From positions 50,428 through 114,427 of the forward strand of contig NZ_AZEG01000008.1 in assembly GCF_001434935.1 (NCBI RefSeq): a stretch of DNA of 64,000 nucleotides, given 5' to 3'. Below are positions 9,348-16,633 of the stretch, piece after piece. Numbering within the stretch: the stretch's first letter is position 1; each line of letters opens with the position of its first letter. Source of the stretch: Liquorilactobacillus uvarum DSM 19971 (GTDB taxonomy: Bacteria > Bacillota > Bacilli > Lactobacillales > Lactobacillaceae). Position numbers and translations under genes: made by a program. The notes under the pieces were generated by a model. The model had not been told where the DNA came from. It was given only the letters and a program-made list of their open reading frames with translations, and searched no databases.

Positions 9348-9474
9348 CCGTTTGTGACCTAGTGGTTAAAAAATTACTTTTAAATTAAGGATGAAATTAA
9401 TGTAGTTTATTTTTGTTCTTTTATTTGTCTGTAGATAAACCACAAATTACTTGTGTGGCGAAAAAACTCTTCAG

Positions 9475-9547
9475 TACAAAAAACTCTCTCTTTATTTAAT
9501 AGTTTTCGGTTACCCATTAAAACTAAATTTAGAGAGAGTTTTTTGTA
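9475..9547. terminator. Long two-part hairpin terminator
   Basis: Positions 9475-9491 pair perfectly with 9531-9547 (17 bp), and inside this TAGTTTT pairs with AAAACTA, extending the stem. The outer arms are poly-A and poly-U, so it can act in both directions. The rest of the gap (9348-9731) has no gene. An inverted repeat ATGTTA-N8-TAACAT at 9628-9647, upstream of the nickel/cobalt transporter gene, is a possible operator. Confidence 0.85.
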
Positions 9548-9627
9548 TTGTCTGAAGTCTTAGCAGTTTAGTGCATATCTGTATAGAATTGCAAGTTCTG
9601 CATTTATATTTTCATAAAAAACAAAGT

Positions 9628-9647
9628 ATGTTAACAAATGATAACAT
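9628..9647. promoter_or_regulatory. Inverted repeat, possible operator of the Ni/Co transporter gene
   Basis: ATGTTA and TAACAT form a dyad separated by 8 bases, about 85 bases upstream of the transporter start. It does not match the long-spaced NikR operator. The role is inferred only from position. Confidence 0.3.
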
Positions 9648-9731
9648 CTTGCGTTTTGCATTTTTGGCAACGTCAGTTTGATCGACACTTTGTACACTTA
9701 CATTAAGAAATTGATGGGGGTTTATTGATTT

Positions 9732-10727
9732 ATGAAAAATAAAGTATTGCGCGGTTCTATTCCATACTATTCAGCTAGTGCAGGGCTGCATGTCATCGGA
9801 ATTGTTTTATTGCTCATCGCGGGATTCCACTCTCCTAGCTTTTGGGGAATGAGCTTTTTAGCTTACTCGCTTGGGTTACGACACGCCTTTGATGCAGATC
9901 ATATAGCAGCAATCGATAATACAGTACGCAAATTAGTTCAGCAGAATAAAAAAACTTACGGCGTCGGGTTTTACTTTTCTTTAGGTCATTCAACAGTTGT
10001 TTTTTTAATGGCAATTGTTGTCAGCATCTCAGTTAAATGGGCAAAAGTTAAATTACCTTTCTTAGAAGCAGTTGGCGGACGTATTGGTTCACTTGTTTCA
10101 GGCAGTTTTTTAATTGTTATTGCGTTATTTAATCTTTTGATCTTGATCAGCATGTACAAATCACTTGAAAAAATGAAACAAGGAAAATTCGATGAAAACA
10201 AACTAAATGAGCTTTTATTATCGCGTGGTTTTCTTGCACGCTTGTTGGCTCCTCTTTTTAAATGTATTGATCATAGTTGGCAGATGTATCCAATAGGCTT
10301 CTTATTTGGACTAGGGTTTGACACAGCAACTGAAATAGCTTTGATTGCTTTATCTGCCAGTGCTGCACAGTCAAGCATCTCAGGGTTAGGTATCATTGCG
10401 TTGCCTATACTTTTTGCAGCCGGGATGAATCTAATGGATACTACTGATTCTGTCATGATGTCTGGAGCCTATAATTGGGCGTTTGATACACCAGTCCGCA
10501 AAGTCTACTATAACCTGACAGTGACTACTGTCTCGGTCATTGCAGCATTTGTTATCGGCGGAATTGAATTGCTCCAAGTCGTAACAAGTATGACAAACGT
10601 TAAAAGCTGGGTTCAAAATATTGATTTCAATTATCTGGGTTATATATTGGTTTTTGCCTTTATTGCCATGTGGGGTTGTGCATACCTCATTTGGAAATTC
10701 TTCATTAAAAAAAGAGAAACAGTATAG
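9732..10727 (+). CDS. Nickel/cobalt permease, NiCoT (HoxN/NixA) family
   Basis: A 331-residue membrane protein with about eight helices. The family signature RHAFDADHIAAIDN lies near residue 50, with LGHSTVV and GLGFDTATE as the other two conserved metal-path motifs. It takes up Ni2+ and/or Co2+ at high affinity; the motifs do not separate the two metals. It is monocistronic with a GGGGG-containing ribosome site 12 bases before the ATG. No urease or hydrogenase gene lies nearby to show the use of the metal. Confidence 0.92.
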   Translation: MKNKVLRGSIPYYSASAGLHVIGIVLLLIAGFHSPSFWGMSFLAYSLGLRHAFDADHIAAIDNTVRKLVQQNKKTYGVGFYFSLGHSTVVFLMAIVVSISVKWAKVKLPFLEAVGGRIGSLVSGSFLIVIALFNLLILISMYKSLEKMKQGKFDENKLNELLLSRGFLARLLAPLFKCIDHSWQMYPIGFLFGLGFDTATEIALIALSASAAQSSISGLGIIALPILFAAGMNLMDTTDSVMMSGAYNWAFDTPVRKVYYNLTVTTVSVIAAFVIGGIELLQVVTSMTNVKSWVQNIDFNYLGYILVFAFIAMWGCAYLIWKFFIKKRETV

Positions 10728-10931
10728 TCATGTCTTTTCAAGATGTGTGCGATTATTACTTAGAGAGTATACTAATAAAAAATATATGTTGTGTTTAACT
10801 CACCCAAAAATAAAATAGTTCTAGATCAAAAGCAAATCATTCAAATTAAAGTTGACGTTTAACAATCTGGGCTAGGATAGTTCATGCGTTAAAACACAGG
10901 AGTTATGATTCTTTAATCATTCTGTAAACTG

Positions 10932-10940
10932 TGGTATACT
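10932..10940 (+). promoter_or_regulatory. Extended -10 promoter of the ClpP-like gene
   Basis: TGGTATACT is an extended -10 element 32 bases upstream of the ATG; the -35 region (TTTAAT) is weak, as is usual with TGn-type promoters. The same nine bases occur upstream of the DUF523 gene at 22417-22425. Confidence 0.55.
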
Positions 10941-10971
10941 TCAATGGTCAAAGAAAGTGAGGGATTTTTTT

Positions 10972-11574
10972 ATGACACAGTTTATGGATCAAAATGATGA
11001 AAAAAAGAAAAATGCTAACGATATATCAGATGTGTATCGTAAAAAAATGCTTGATCAGCGAATTGTTTTGGTATACGGCGAAGTGAACGAAGAATTAGCT
11101 AAAGATATTACATCCCAGCTGCTACTTCTTGCTGCTTTATCAGATGACCCGATTACAATTCTTGTCAATAGTCCTGGTGGGCATGTGGAATCCGGGGATA
11201 CAATTCACGATATGATTAAGTTTATCAAACCAACGGTGCGTGTTATCGGAACTGGTTGGGTTGCAAGTGCAGGAATTACAATATTCTTGGGTGCAGATAA
11301 AGAAAATAGATATAGCTTGCCTAACACACGTTACATGATTCATCAACCAGCAGGCGGGGTTCAGGGTCAATCTACAGAAATTCAGATTGAGGCACAAGAA
11401 CTTATTCGTACACGTGAAAGAATTAATCAGTTAATTTCTGAAGCAACAGGTCAACCACTTGAAAAAGTTGAAGCAGATACAGACCGTAATTTCTGGATGT
11501 CTGTTGATGAAGCTAAGGAATATGGAATTGTTGGGAAGAAAATTACAACATTTGCTGAAATTTCACCAAAATAA
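10972..11574 (+). CDS. ClpP-like serine protease subunit (paralogue)
   Basis: A 200-residue protein of the ClpP fold. The catalytic Ser99 is in GWVASAGI, His124 in YMIHQPAGG, and an Asp lies in EADTDRNFWMS, so the triad is kept. The Ser loop differs from housekeeping ClpP (usually G-M-A-A-S-M-G) and the N-terminus is polar and lysine-rich, so I treat this as a second, divergent ClpP-like protein and not the main ClpP. An in-frame GTG at 10957 lies within the ribosome site GTGAGGG, so the ATG at 10972 is the start. It probably works with a Clp ATPase, but no such gene is adjacent. Confidence 0.85.
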   Translation: MTQFMDQNDEKKKNANDISDVYRKKMLDQRIVLVYGEVNEELAKDITSQLLLLAALSDDPITILVNSPGGHVESGDTIHDMIKFIKPTVRVIGTGWVASAGITIFLGADKENRYSLPNTRYMIHQPAGGVQGQSTEIQIEAQELIRTRERINQLISEATGQPLEKVEADTDRNFWMSVDEAKEYGIVGKKITTFAEISPK

Positions 11575-11662
11575 TTTAAGATCAGGTATTGTTTTGTTCA
11601 AGCAGAACATTGCAGAGCTTGAAAATTTTTAAACACTAAGAGTAAATTACAGTTTAAGTGGG

Positions 11663-11705
11663 AAAGGGTTGTGACAAAACTAGATGCTTGTCACAACCTT
11701 TTTTT
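11663..11705 (+). terminator. Hairpin terminator of the ClpP-like gene
   Basis: AAAGGGTTGTGACAA at 11663-11677 pairs with TTGTCACAACCTTT with one bulged G, followed by a run of seven or more U. Confidence 0.9.
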
Positions 11706-11844
11706 ATTGCTTTTACAAACAAAGACACAGCAGTATTAAATTTTCGCAACATTTGACTTGTATAAACTAATCGTTACAATAAATTAAGGATTAAGTTAAA
11801 CATATCGGATATTATTTAGATTAGAAGCAGCGGAGGTAATAGTT

Positions 11845-12750
11845 ATGATCCAATCTCAAAAGATAAACATAGGATCTTTCAAAATTTGGTTAAGTGTCGA
11901 GAGTCCGCTTCCCGAAGACATCATGAAGTTACGAGAGAAATATAATTTATCGAAGGAACTTCTTGAATACGTTACGGATATTGATGAACCGACTAACTAT
12001 GATTACGATAAAGAAACTCAATCGCAGTTATTTATTTACCATATACCATATAGAAGTCAACAAGGCTTTTTGACAGTACCGATTGTAATTCTTTTAATCG
12101 ATGATCAGATTATTACTTTTAACCATTTTAATGATGAGACAGTTAAAAGAATCTTTAATACTGAACTTCTTAATACAGATACTTCTAATATTGAAACAAG
12201 TGTACTTGAAATATTAAAGAAATTAAGTGATATGTATCTCTTGCCGATGCATGAAATTAGACATCAGCGTAAAGAGCTAAATGATCTTTTAAGTACACGT
12301 ACTGATAATAAAAACCTAATAGCACTTGCTAGTCTTAGAAAAAGCTTAATTTACTTTTCAAGCGCTACTCGAAATAATCAACAACTGCTTGAAGAGTTAT
12401 CTGAAAAACATTTCGGATTAAATTTTCTTGAAGATCAGATTGAGTCATTAGTCGATGCAAAAATTGAAACACATCAGGTGGAGCAGTTAGTCGAAACTGA
12501 ATCAGAAATCGTAACTCAATTAATTAATACTTTTGACACAATTTTAAGCAATAATCTGAATGACATTATGAAAATTTTAACAATCTGGTCAGTTGTTCTT
12601 GCAATTCCAACCATAATTACAGGTTTTTATGGAATGAATGTTAAATTGCCACTTGAACATAATCCATTAGCTTGGATTATTGTAATAGGCATTACGATAG
12701 CTATTATTTATTGGGTTATACAGGCGTTGCGACATCACCGTATAATCTGA
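11845..12750 (+). CDS. CorA-family magnesium/divalent cation channel
   Basis: A 301-residue protein with a large cytoplasmic alpha/beta domain, long helices (about 150-240) and two C-terminal membrane segments. The diagnostic GMN motif is present as FYGMNVKLP at the end of the first membrane helix. CorA proteins form pentamers that pass Mg2+ and sometimes Co2+ or Ni2+. A GCGGAGG ribosome site precedes the ATG. It is a single gene; the next transcription unit (trp leader) has its own promoter at 12855. Confidence 0.92.
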   Translation: MIQSQKINIGSFKIWLSVESPLPEDIMKLREKYNLSKELLEYVTDIDEPTNYDYDKETQSQLFIYHIPYRSQQGFLTVPIVILLIDDQIITFNHFNDETVKRIFNTELLNTDTSNIETSVLEILKKLSDMYLLPMHEIRHQRKELNDLLSTRTDNKNLIALASLRKSLIYFSSATRNNQQLLEELSEKHFGLNFLEDQIESLVDAKIETHQVEQLVETESEIVTQLINTFDTILSNNLNDIMKILTIWSVVLAIPTIITGFYGMNVKLPLEHNPLAWIIVIGITIAIIYWVIQALRHHRII

Positions 12751-12854
12751 TTAAGGTTCTAAAAAATAACATGTTAGATACATATCAAGATTAAATTTGT
12801 CGCATAAAATTTTTAAACCGCAGAGGGTTAATGCTATCGATGTTTAATTTCTAC

Positions 12855-12883
12855 TTGACGCAGATCTTTTTTTATATGATAAT
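12855..12883 (+). promoter_or_regulatory. Promoter of the trp leader-trpB unit
   Basis: TTGACG at 12855-12860 and GATAAT at 12878-12883 are separated by exactly 17 bases. Transcription would start near 12890, giving a leader of about 255 bases before trpB. Confidence 0.75.
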
Positions 12884-12919
12884 ATTGGTAACTTTTAAAA
12901 CGAAGGGAAGAATCATACC

Positions 12920-12961
12920 ATGAACTTTATTCTAAATACTTGGCAAAACTGGCGTAGTTAG
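12920..12961 (+). CDS. trpL: Tryptophan leader peptide, 13 residues, two Trp codons
   Basis: An ATG at 12920 opens a 14-codon frame encoding MNFILNTWQNWRS and ending in TAG. The two Trp codons near the end, the length and the closing W-R-S are strikingly like enterobacterial TrpL. A GAAGGGAAG ribosome site lies at 12902-12910. It sits between a good promoter and an intrinsic terminator upstream of trpB. Stalling at the Trp codons would report Trp-tRNA shortage; that mechanism is an inference from layout. Confidence 0.8.
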   Translation: MNFILNTWQNWRS

Positions 12962-13118
12962 AAAGTAAGTTTGCGATGTAGTGTAGACTTACTTTAATTT
13001 TCAGTATTAAAGAGAGTCTATGCTGGTATGATAATTCTGGATATAACGCTATCTTCAGAGCCGCATAGTTGAATACTATGCGGCTTTTATCTATAATTTT
13101 TTCAGACAGACTCTCTTT
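12962..13118 (+). promoter_or_regulatory. trp attenuator: alternative hairpins and terminator
   Basis: Seen pairings: AAAGTAAGT (12962-12970) with ACTTACTTT (12987-12995), directly after the leader peptide; a perfect 10-bp terminator stem GCCGCATAGT (13060-13069) with ACTATGCGGC (13075-13084) followed by UUUU; and an 11-bp enclosing stem, 13009-13019 with 13108-13118. An alternative pairing CTATGC (13018-13023), with GG at 13025-13026, can pair with CCGCATAG (13061-13068) and would break both the terminator and the enclosing stem. These mutually exclusive structures are what a transcription attenuator needs. No T-box sequence is present here. Confidence 0.8.
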
Positions 13119-13144
13119 CAAAAAATATAAAGGGGATCAAACTA

Positions 13145-14335
13145 ATGGAAAATACAAATAAAAAAGGTTATTTTGGAGAATTTGGCGGACAATATGTACC
13201 GGATAAAGTTAAGGTTGCATTAAACGAATTAGAAGAAACCTATAATAAATATAAAGATGATCAAACATTTCGAGATGAGCTAACTTATTATCTCAAGGAC
13301 TATTCTGGTCGAGCAACACCATTATATTACGCGGAGGGTTTGACGAATTATCTTGGTGGGGCAAAGATATATTTAAAGCGTGAAGATTTGAATCATCTTG
13401 GTGCACATAAATTGAATAATGTCCTGGGACAAATCCTGTTGGCTAAAAGAATGGGAAAGAAAAAAGTTGTAGCGGAAACAGGTGCTGGTCAGCACGGAGT
13501 CGCAACTGCGGCTGCAGCTGCAAAATTTGGAATGGAATGTGAAATTTTCATGGGTGCTGAAGATGTTGAACGTCAAAGATTAAATGTTTTTAGGATGGAA
13601 TTGATGGGAGCAACTGTTAATTCTGTTACTGCAGGTACAGCGACTTTGAAAAATGCAGTTGACGCAGCGTTAGGATACTTTGCGGAGCATCTTGATGATA
13701 CTTTTTATGTTCTTGGTTCAGCGGTCGGACCACATCCATATCCGACGATCGTTAAGGACTTTCAAAGTGTCATCAGTCGAGAAGCTCGCAGCCAGATACT
13801 TGAAAAAGAGGATCGCTTACCAGATGCTGTTATCGCATGTGTTGGAGGAGGCTCAAATGCAATTGGAGCATTTGCCGAATTCATTGACGACAAAAATGTT
13901 CGCTTGATTGGTGCTGAAGCCGCAGGAAAGGGCGTGGATAATCCTGAAAATGCAGCGACAATGACTAACGGGACTGTTGGAATTTCTGATGGAATGAAAA
14001 CTTATGTTTTACAAGACGAAGAGGGAAGGGTTTTGCCGGCATACTCGATTTCAGCTGGGCTTGATTATCCTGGAGTCGGTCCAGAACATTCTTTTTTAAA
14101 GGATACTCATCGTGCCGAATATGTTCCTATAACCGATAAGGAAGCAGTTGAAGCTTTTGGTCTTCTTTCCAAAACCGAAGGAATAATTCCCGCCTTAGAA
14201 AGCTCACATGCAATTGCTGAAGCAATCAAGTTAGTTCCAAAGATGGATAAAAATCAAATTGTAATCATCAATATCTCTGGTCGTGGCGACAAAGATGTTG
14301 AACAAGTTGCTAATTACATGAACAAAGAAATTTAA
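13145..14335 (+). CDS. trpB: Tryptophan synthase beta subunit (standing alone)
   Basis: A 396-residue PLP enzyme that joins indole and L-serine to make L-tryptophan. Seen: [10 protein letters not shown] start, PLP lysine K89 in HLGAHKLNN, catalytic Glu111 in [12 protein letters not shown], and the phosphate-binding GGGSNAIG. The residue two before the conserved GAHK is Leu where most TrpB have Thr. Length and motifs fit the TrpB1 type. No trpA or other trp gene is adjacent, so the protein may use indole from outside. It lies behind the leader-peptide attenuator and has an AAAGGGG ribosome site. Confidence 0.93.
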   Translation: MENTNKKGYFGEFGGQYVPDKVKVALNELEETYNKYKDDQTFRDELTYYLKDYSGRATPLYYAEGLTNYLGGAKIYLKREDLNHLGAHKLNNVLGQILLAKRMGKKKVVAETGAGQHGVATAAAAAKFGMECEIFMGAEDVERQRLNVFRMELMGATVNSVTAGTATLKNAVDAALGYFAEHLDDTFYVLGSAVGPHPYPTIVKDFQSVISREARSQILEKEDRLPDAVIACVGGGSNAIGAFAEFIDDKNVRLIGAEAAGKGVDNPENAATMTNGTVGISDGMKTYVLQDEEGRVLPAYSISAGLDYPGVGPEHSFLKDTHRAEYVPITDKEAVEAFGLLSKTEGIIPALESSHAIAEAIKLVPKMDKNQIVIINISGRGDKDVEQVANYMNKEI

Positions 14336-14946
14336 TTTGTGTAGTTCATTTCAATAAACAGTACCTAAAAAAGTTTATATGACCTTATATTTCCTGTTTT
14401 ACTTAGGTTGTAAACTAATAACTACAAGCACATTCAGAACTTACACTAATATAAAAACAAAACATGTTATTGTGGAGCACTATAATAAAGTTTGATTTAT
14501 TGAGTTTGAGTAAGCTTAAATATTTTCAATTAAAAAACTTTGATTCTTAAAATTGAAGCTGCACTAGCATTACTTTGCCAAGTATTGCCTTGAACATTGT
14601 TATTTATGACTATTCGAATTAGAAAAAGCTTAAATGTACCGCTTCAAACCTGAGCTACACATATGTAATTGAAGTTTCTCATGCCTTCGCAGAAGGTAAA
14701 ATTGGGATTCTATTTCAATTCCATTAAGGCGTACATTCATATAAATTTTTCTAAAAATACAAGAGCTTTTTCCTTTGGGATCACTCATGGCAACATCTTC
14801 AAAGTTCAAGTAATATATAACTATAAATTGAATGTAAGTTGTTCTTTTTCAAATAATGTTGAAAATATATCGCTTGTTAAGGAATAGTTTAGCGTCTCTA
14901 TCTATAGCAAACAAACTATATAGCATATAAAAGGGAATTGAGTGTT
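14336..14946. other. AT-rich gap of about 600 bases, one short minus-strand frame
   Basis: No well-supported gene. A minus-strand frame at 14630-14788 encodes 52 residues containing LRRHEKLQLHMCSSGLKRY and lacks a good ribosome site. A 72-codon plus-strand frame at 14669-14887 looks like its shadow. A short segment resembling the minus-strand peptide appears again near 63845. I see no riboswitch or clear terminator. Confidence 0.3.
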
Positions 14947-16020
14947 ATGAGAAAACCGCAAGCATTGAATATTGGTGATAAAGTTGCAATTGTTAGTCTA
15001 TCTTCTGGTGTTTTAGGAGAGCCATTTTACAGCCATGAGTTAAAACAAGGTAAAAACAGATTACTAGAGATGGGGTTAAAACCTGTTTTTATGCCTAACG
15101 CGTTAAAGGGAATTGATTATCTTAAAAAGCACCCTGAACTTCGGGCTGAAGATTTAAAGGATGCTTTTATTGATAAATCAATCAAAGGGATAATTTGTGC
15201 AATAGGCGGAGATGATACTTACCGTCTTATACCTTACTTATTGGAAGATGAAGAATTTAGAAGAGCAGTTGAAAATGATCCGAAACTATTTACTGGTTTT
15301 TCAGACACAACCATCAATCATCTTATGTTCTATAAATTAGGGATGAATACATTTTATGGTCCGAATTTCATCAATGACCTTGCTGAATTAGATAGTAGTA
15401 TGTTGAACTACACTAGAGGGTTCTTTTTGAATTATTTTAAAAGAATAGATTACCTAGAAATCAATTCTAGTGATTGCTGGTATGAAGAGCGAGAAGACTT
15501 TTCTAAGAAAGCACTTGGGACGAAACGAATCAAGCATTTGGAAAAAAGAGGATATGAGGTGCTGCGCGGCAGTGGGAGCGTAACAGGGAAACTTTTGGGT
15601 GGATGCCTTGATAGCTTTTATGATATTTTGGGAAATGAGCGCTATCCTCATGAAAAATCTCTTGCTGAAAAATACGAACTTTTTCCGTCAAGTGAAGAAT
15701 GGAAAGGAAAAATTCTTTTTCTGGAGACAAGTGAAGAAAAGCCTTCCCCGACACTGTATCAAAAAATGCTTACCGTTTTAAAAAAACGTGGTGTTTTTGA
15801 AGCGGTTAAAGCTATACTCATTGGTAAACCACAGAATGAAATCTACTATGATGAATACAAGACAATAATAACCTCAGTGACTGAAGATACGGAAACTCCT
15901 ATTATTTTTAACGTTAACTTTGGACATGCCTATCCGAGGACCATTGTGCCATATGGTCTAGAAACAAAAGTCGATTTTGAACAACGAAAAATTATTATTA
16001 AAGAATCTCTTTTTGAATAG
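14947..16020 (+). CDS. S66-family peptidase, LD-carboxypeptidase/MccF-like
   Basis: A 357-residue serine peptidase-like protein. The nucleophile Ser119 is in FTGFSDTT, the Glu in FLETSEEKPSP and the His in NFGHAYPRT, which together form the S66 Ser-Glu-His triad. S66 includes LD-carboxypeptidases that trim peptidoglycan tetrapeptides and MccF enzymes that cleave microcin C. The insert pattern is closer to the MccF-like branch common in lactobacilli, but substrate cannot be fixed. An upstream TTG at 14938 overlaps the AAGGGA ribosome site, so the ATG at 14947 is preferred. A terminator follows. Confidence 0.88.
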   Translation: MRKPQALNIGDKVAIVSLSSGVLGEPFYSHELKQGKNRLLEMGLKPVFMPNALKGIDYLKKHPELRAEDLKDAFIDKSIKGIICAIGGDDTYRLIPYLLEDEEFRRAVENDPKLFTGFSDTTINHLMFYKLGMNTFYGPNFINDLAELDSSMLNYTRGFFLNYFKRIDYLEINSSDCWYEEREDFSKKALGTKRIKHLEKRGYEVLRGSGSVTGKLLGGCLDSFYDILGNERYPHEKSLAEKYELFPSSEEWKGKILFLETSEEKPSPTLYQKMLTVLKKRGVFEAVKAILIGKPQNEIYYDEYKTIITSVTEDTETPIIFNVNFGHAYPRTIVPYGLETKVDFEQRKIIIKESLFE

Positions 16021-16075
16021 TAGAGTTTTAGAAAAATCAAGCAAAATGTGCACATATAAAAATATTGGCAAAAAT

Positions 16076-16117
16076 GGAATTGGGTCGCATAGGCTAATGC
16101 GATTCGATTTCTTTTTT
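16076..16117 (+). terminator. Terminator of the S66 peptidase gene
   Basis: GGAATTGGGTCGCAT pairs with ATGCGATTCGATTTC (15 bp with several G-U pairs) around a 6-base loop, followed by six U at 16112-16117. Confidence 0.82.
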
Positions 16118-16118
16118 A

Positions 16119-16162
16119 TTGCTTAAAACAAATAAAAAGTATATAATTTCTAAAAAGAAATT
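16119..16162 (+). promoter_or_regulatory. Promoter and MarR-type operator of the MarR-UvrA operon
   Basis: TTGCTT at 16119-16124 and TATAAT at 16142-16147 are 17 bases apart. The -10 overlaps the perfect dyad AATTTC-N6-GAAATT at 16145-16162, and a further half-site TTAGAAAT lies at 16171-16178. This placement suggests that the MarR protein represses its own operon. Confidence 0.65.
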
Positions 16163-16201
16163 ATTTTTAATTAGAAATCATATTAAAGGAGAATTTTAAA
16201 T

Positions 16202-16633
16202 TTGAATGAACGAATAAAAAAAGCTTTGACGAACCTTCAATGTGAATTTGTTGCTGAAAGAAACGTTGTCAACCCTCTGGAAATAAAATGGATACAATAT
16301 GATATCTTAGCGGCATTAGCAAAAAAGAAAATGCTTCCATCAGAGTTGAGTAAGTACTTGGGCATTTCTCGTTCAAAACTATCGAAAAATCTTTTTGAAC
16401 TTAGAAAAAACAGCTATATTGAACAGATACCAAGCAGAACTGATCATAGAGAACTAGTTACTTGTATATCTGATAAAGGGCGAAAATTTTTAATAAACAT
16501 TGATGCCGGGCATCGAAAGCTGACCACTATTGCAATTAATGTGTTATCACAAGAAGAACAGGCAGAATTTATCAAAATTGCCGAAAAATTAGCTGATGCG
16601 TTGGGAAAGGAGCGGCTGACTAATGGCAGATGA
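16202..16633 (+). CDS. MarR-family regulator, first gene of the UvrA-paralogue operon
   Basis: A 143-residue winged-helix regulator with the helix-turn-helix at about 50-75 (LSKYLGISRSKLSKNLFELRK) and wing residues PSRTDHRELV. The only good start is TTG at 16202, behind AAAGGAG. Its 3' end overlaps the UvrA-like gene by 11 bases, so the two are coupled. A dyad on its own promoter suggests autoregulation. Such MarR plus UvrA-like pairs often respond to DNA-active compounds; this is inferred. Confidence 0.85.
   Translation: MNERIKKALTNLQCEFVAERNVVNPLEIKWIQYDILAALAKKKMLPSELSKYLGISRSKLSKNLFELRKNSYIEQIPSRTDHRELVTCISDKGRKFLINIDAGHRKLTTIAINVLSQEEQAEFIKIAEKLADALGKERLTNGR

Noticed and set aside
9628..9647. 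NikR operator before the Ni/Co transporter
   Set aside because: The dyad spacing (8) and half-site do not match the long-spaced NikR site; kept only as an unassigned dyad.
14669..14887. 72-residue plus-strand frame
   Set aside because: It has no ribosome site or family resemblance and lies opposite another short frame; probably chance.
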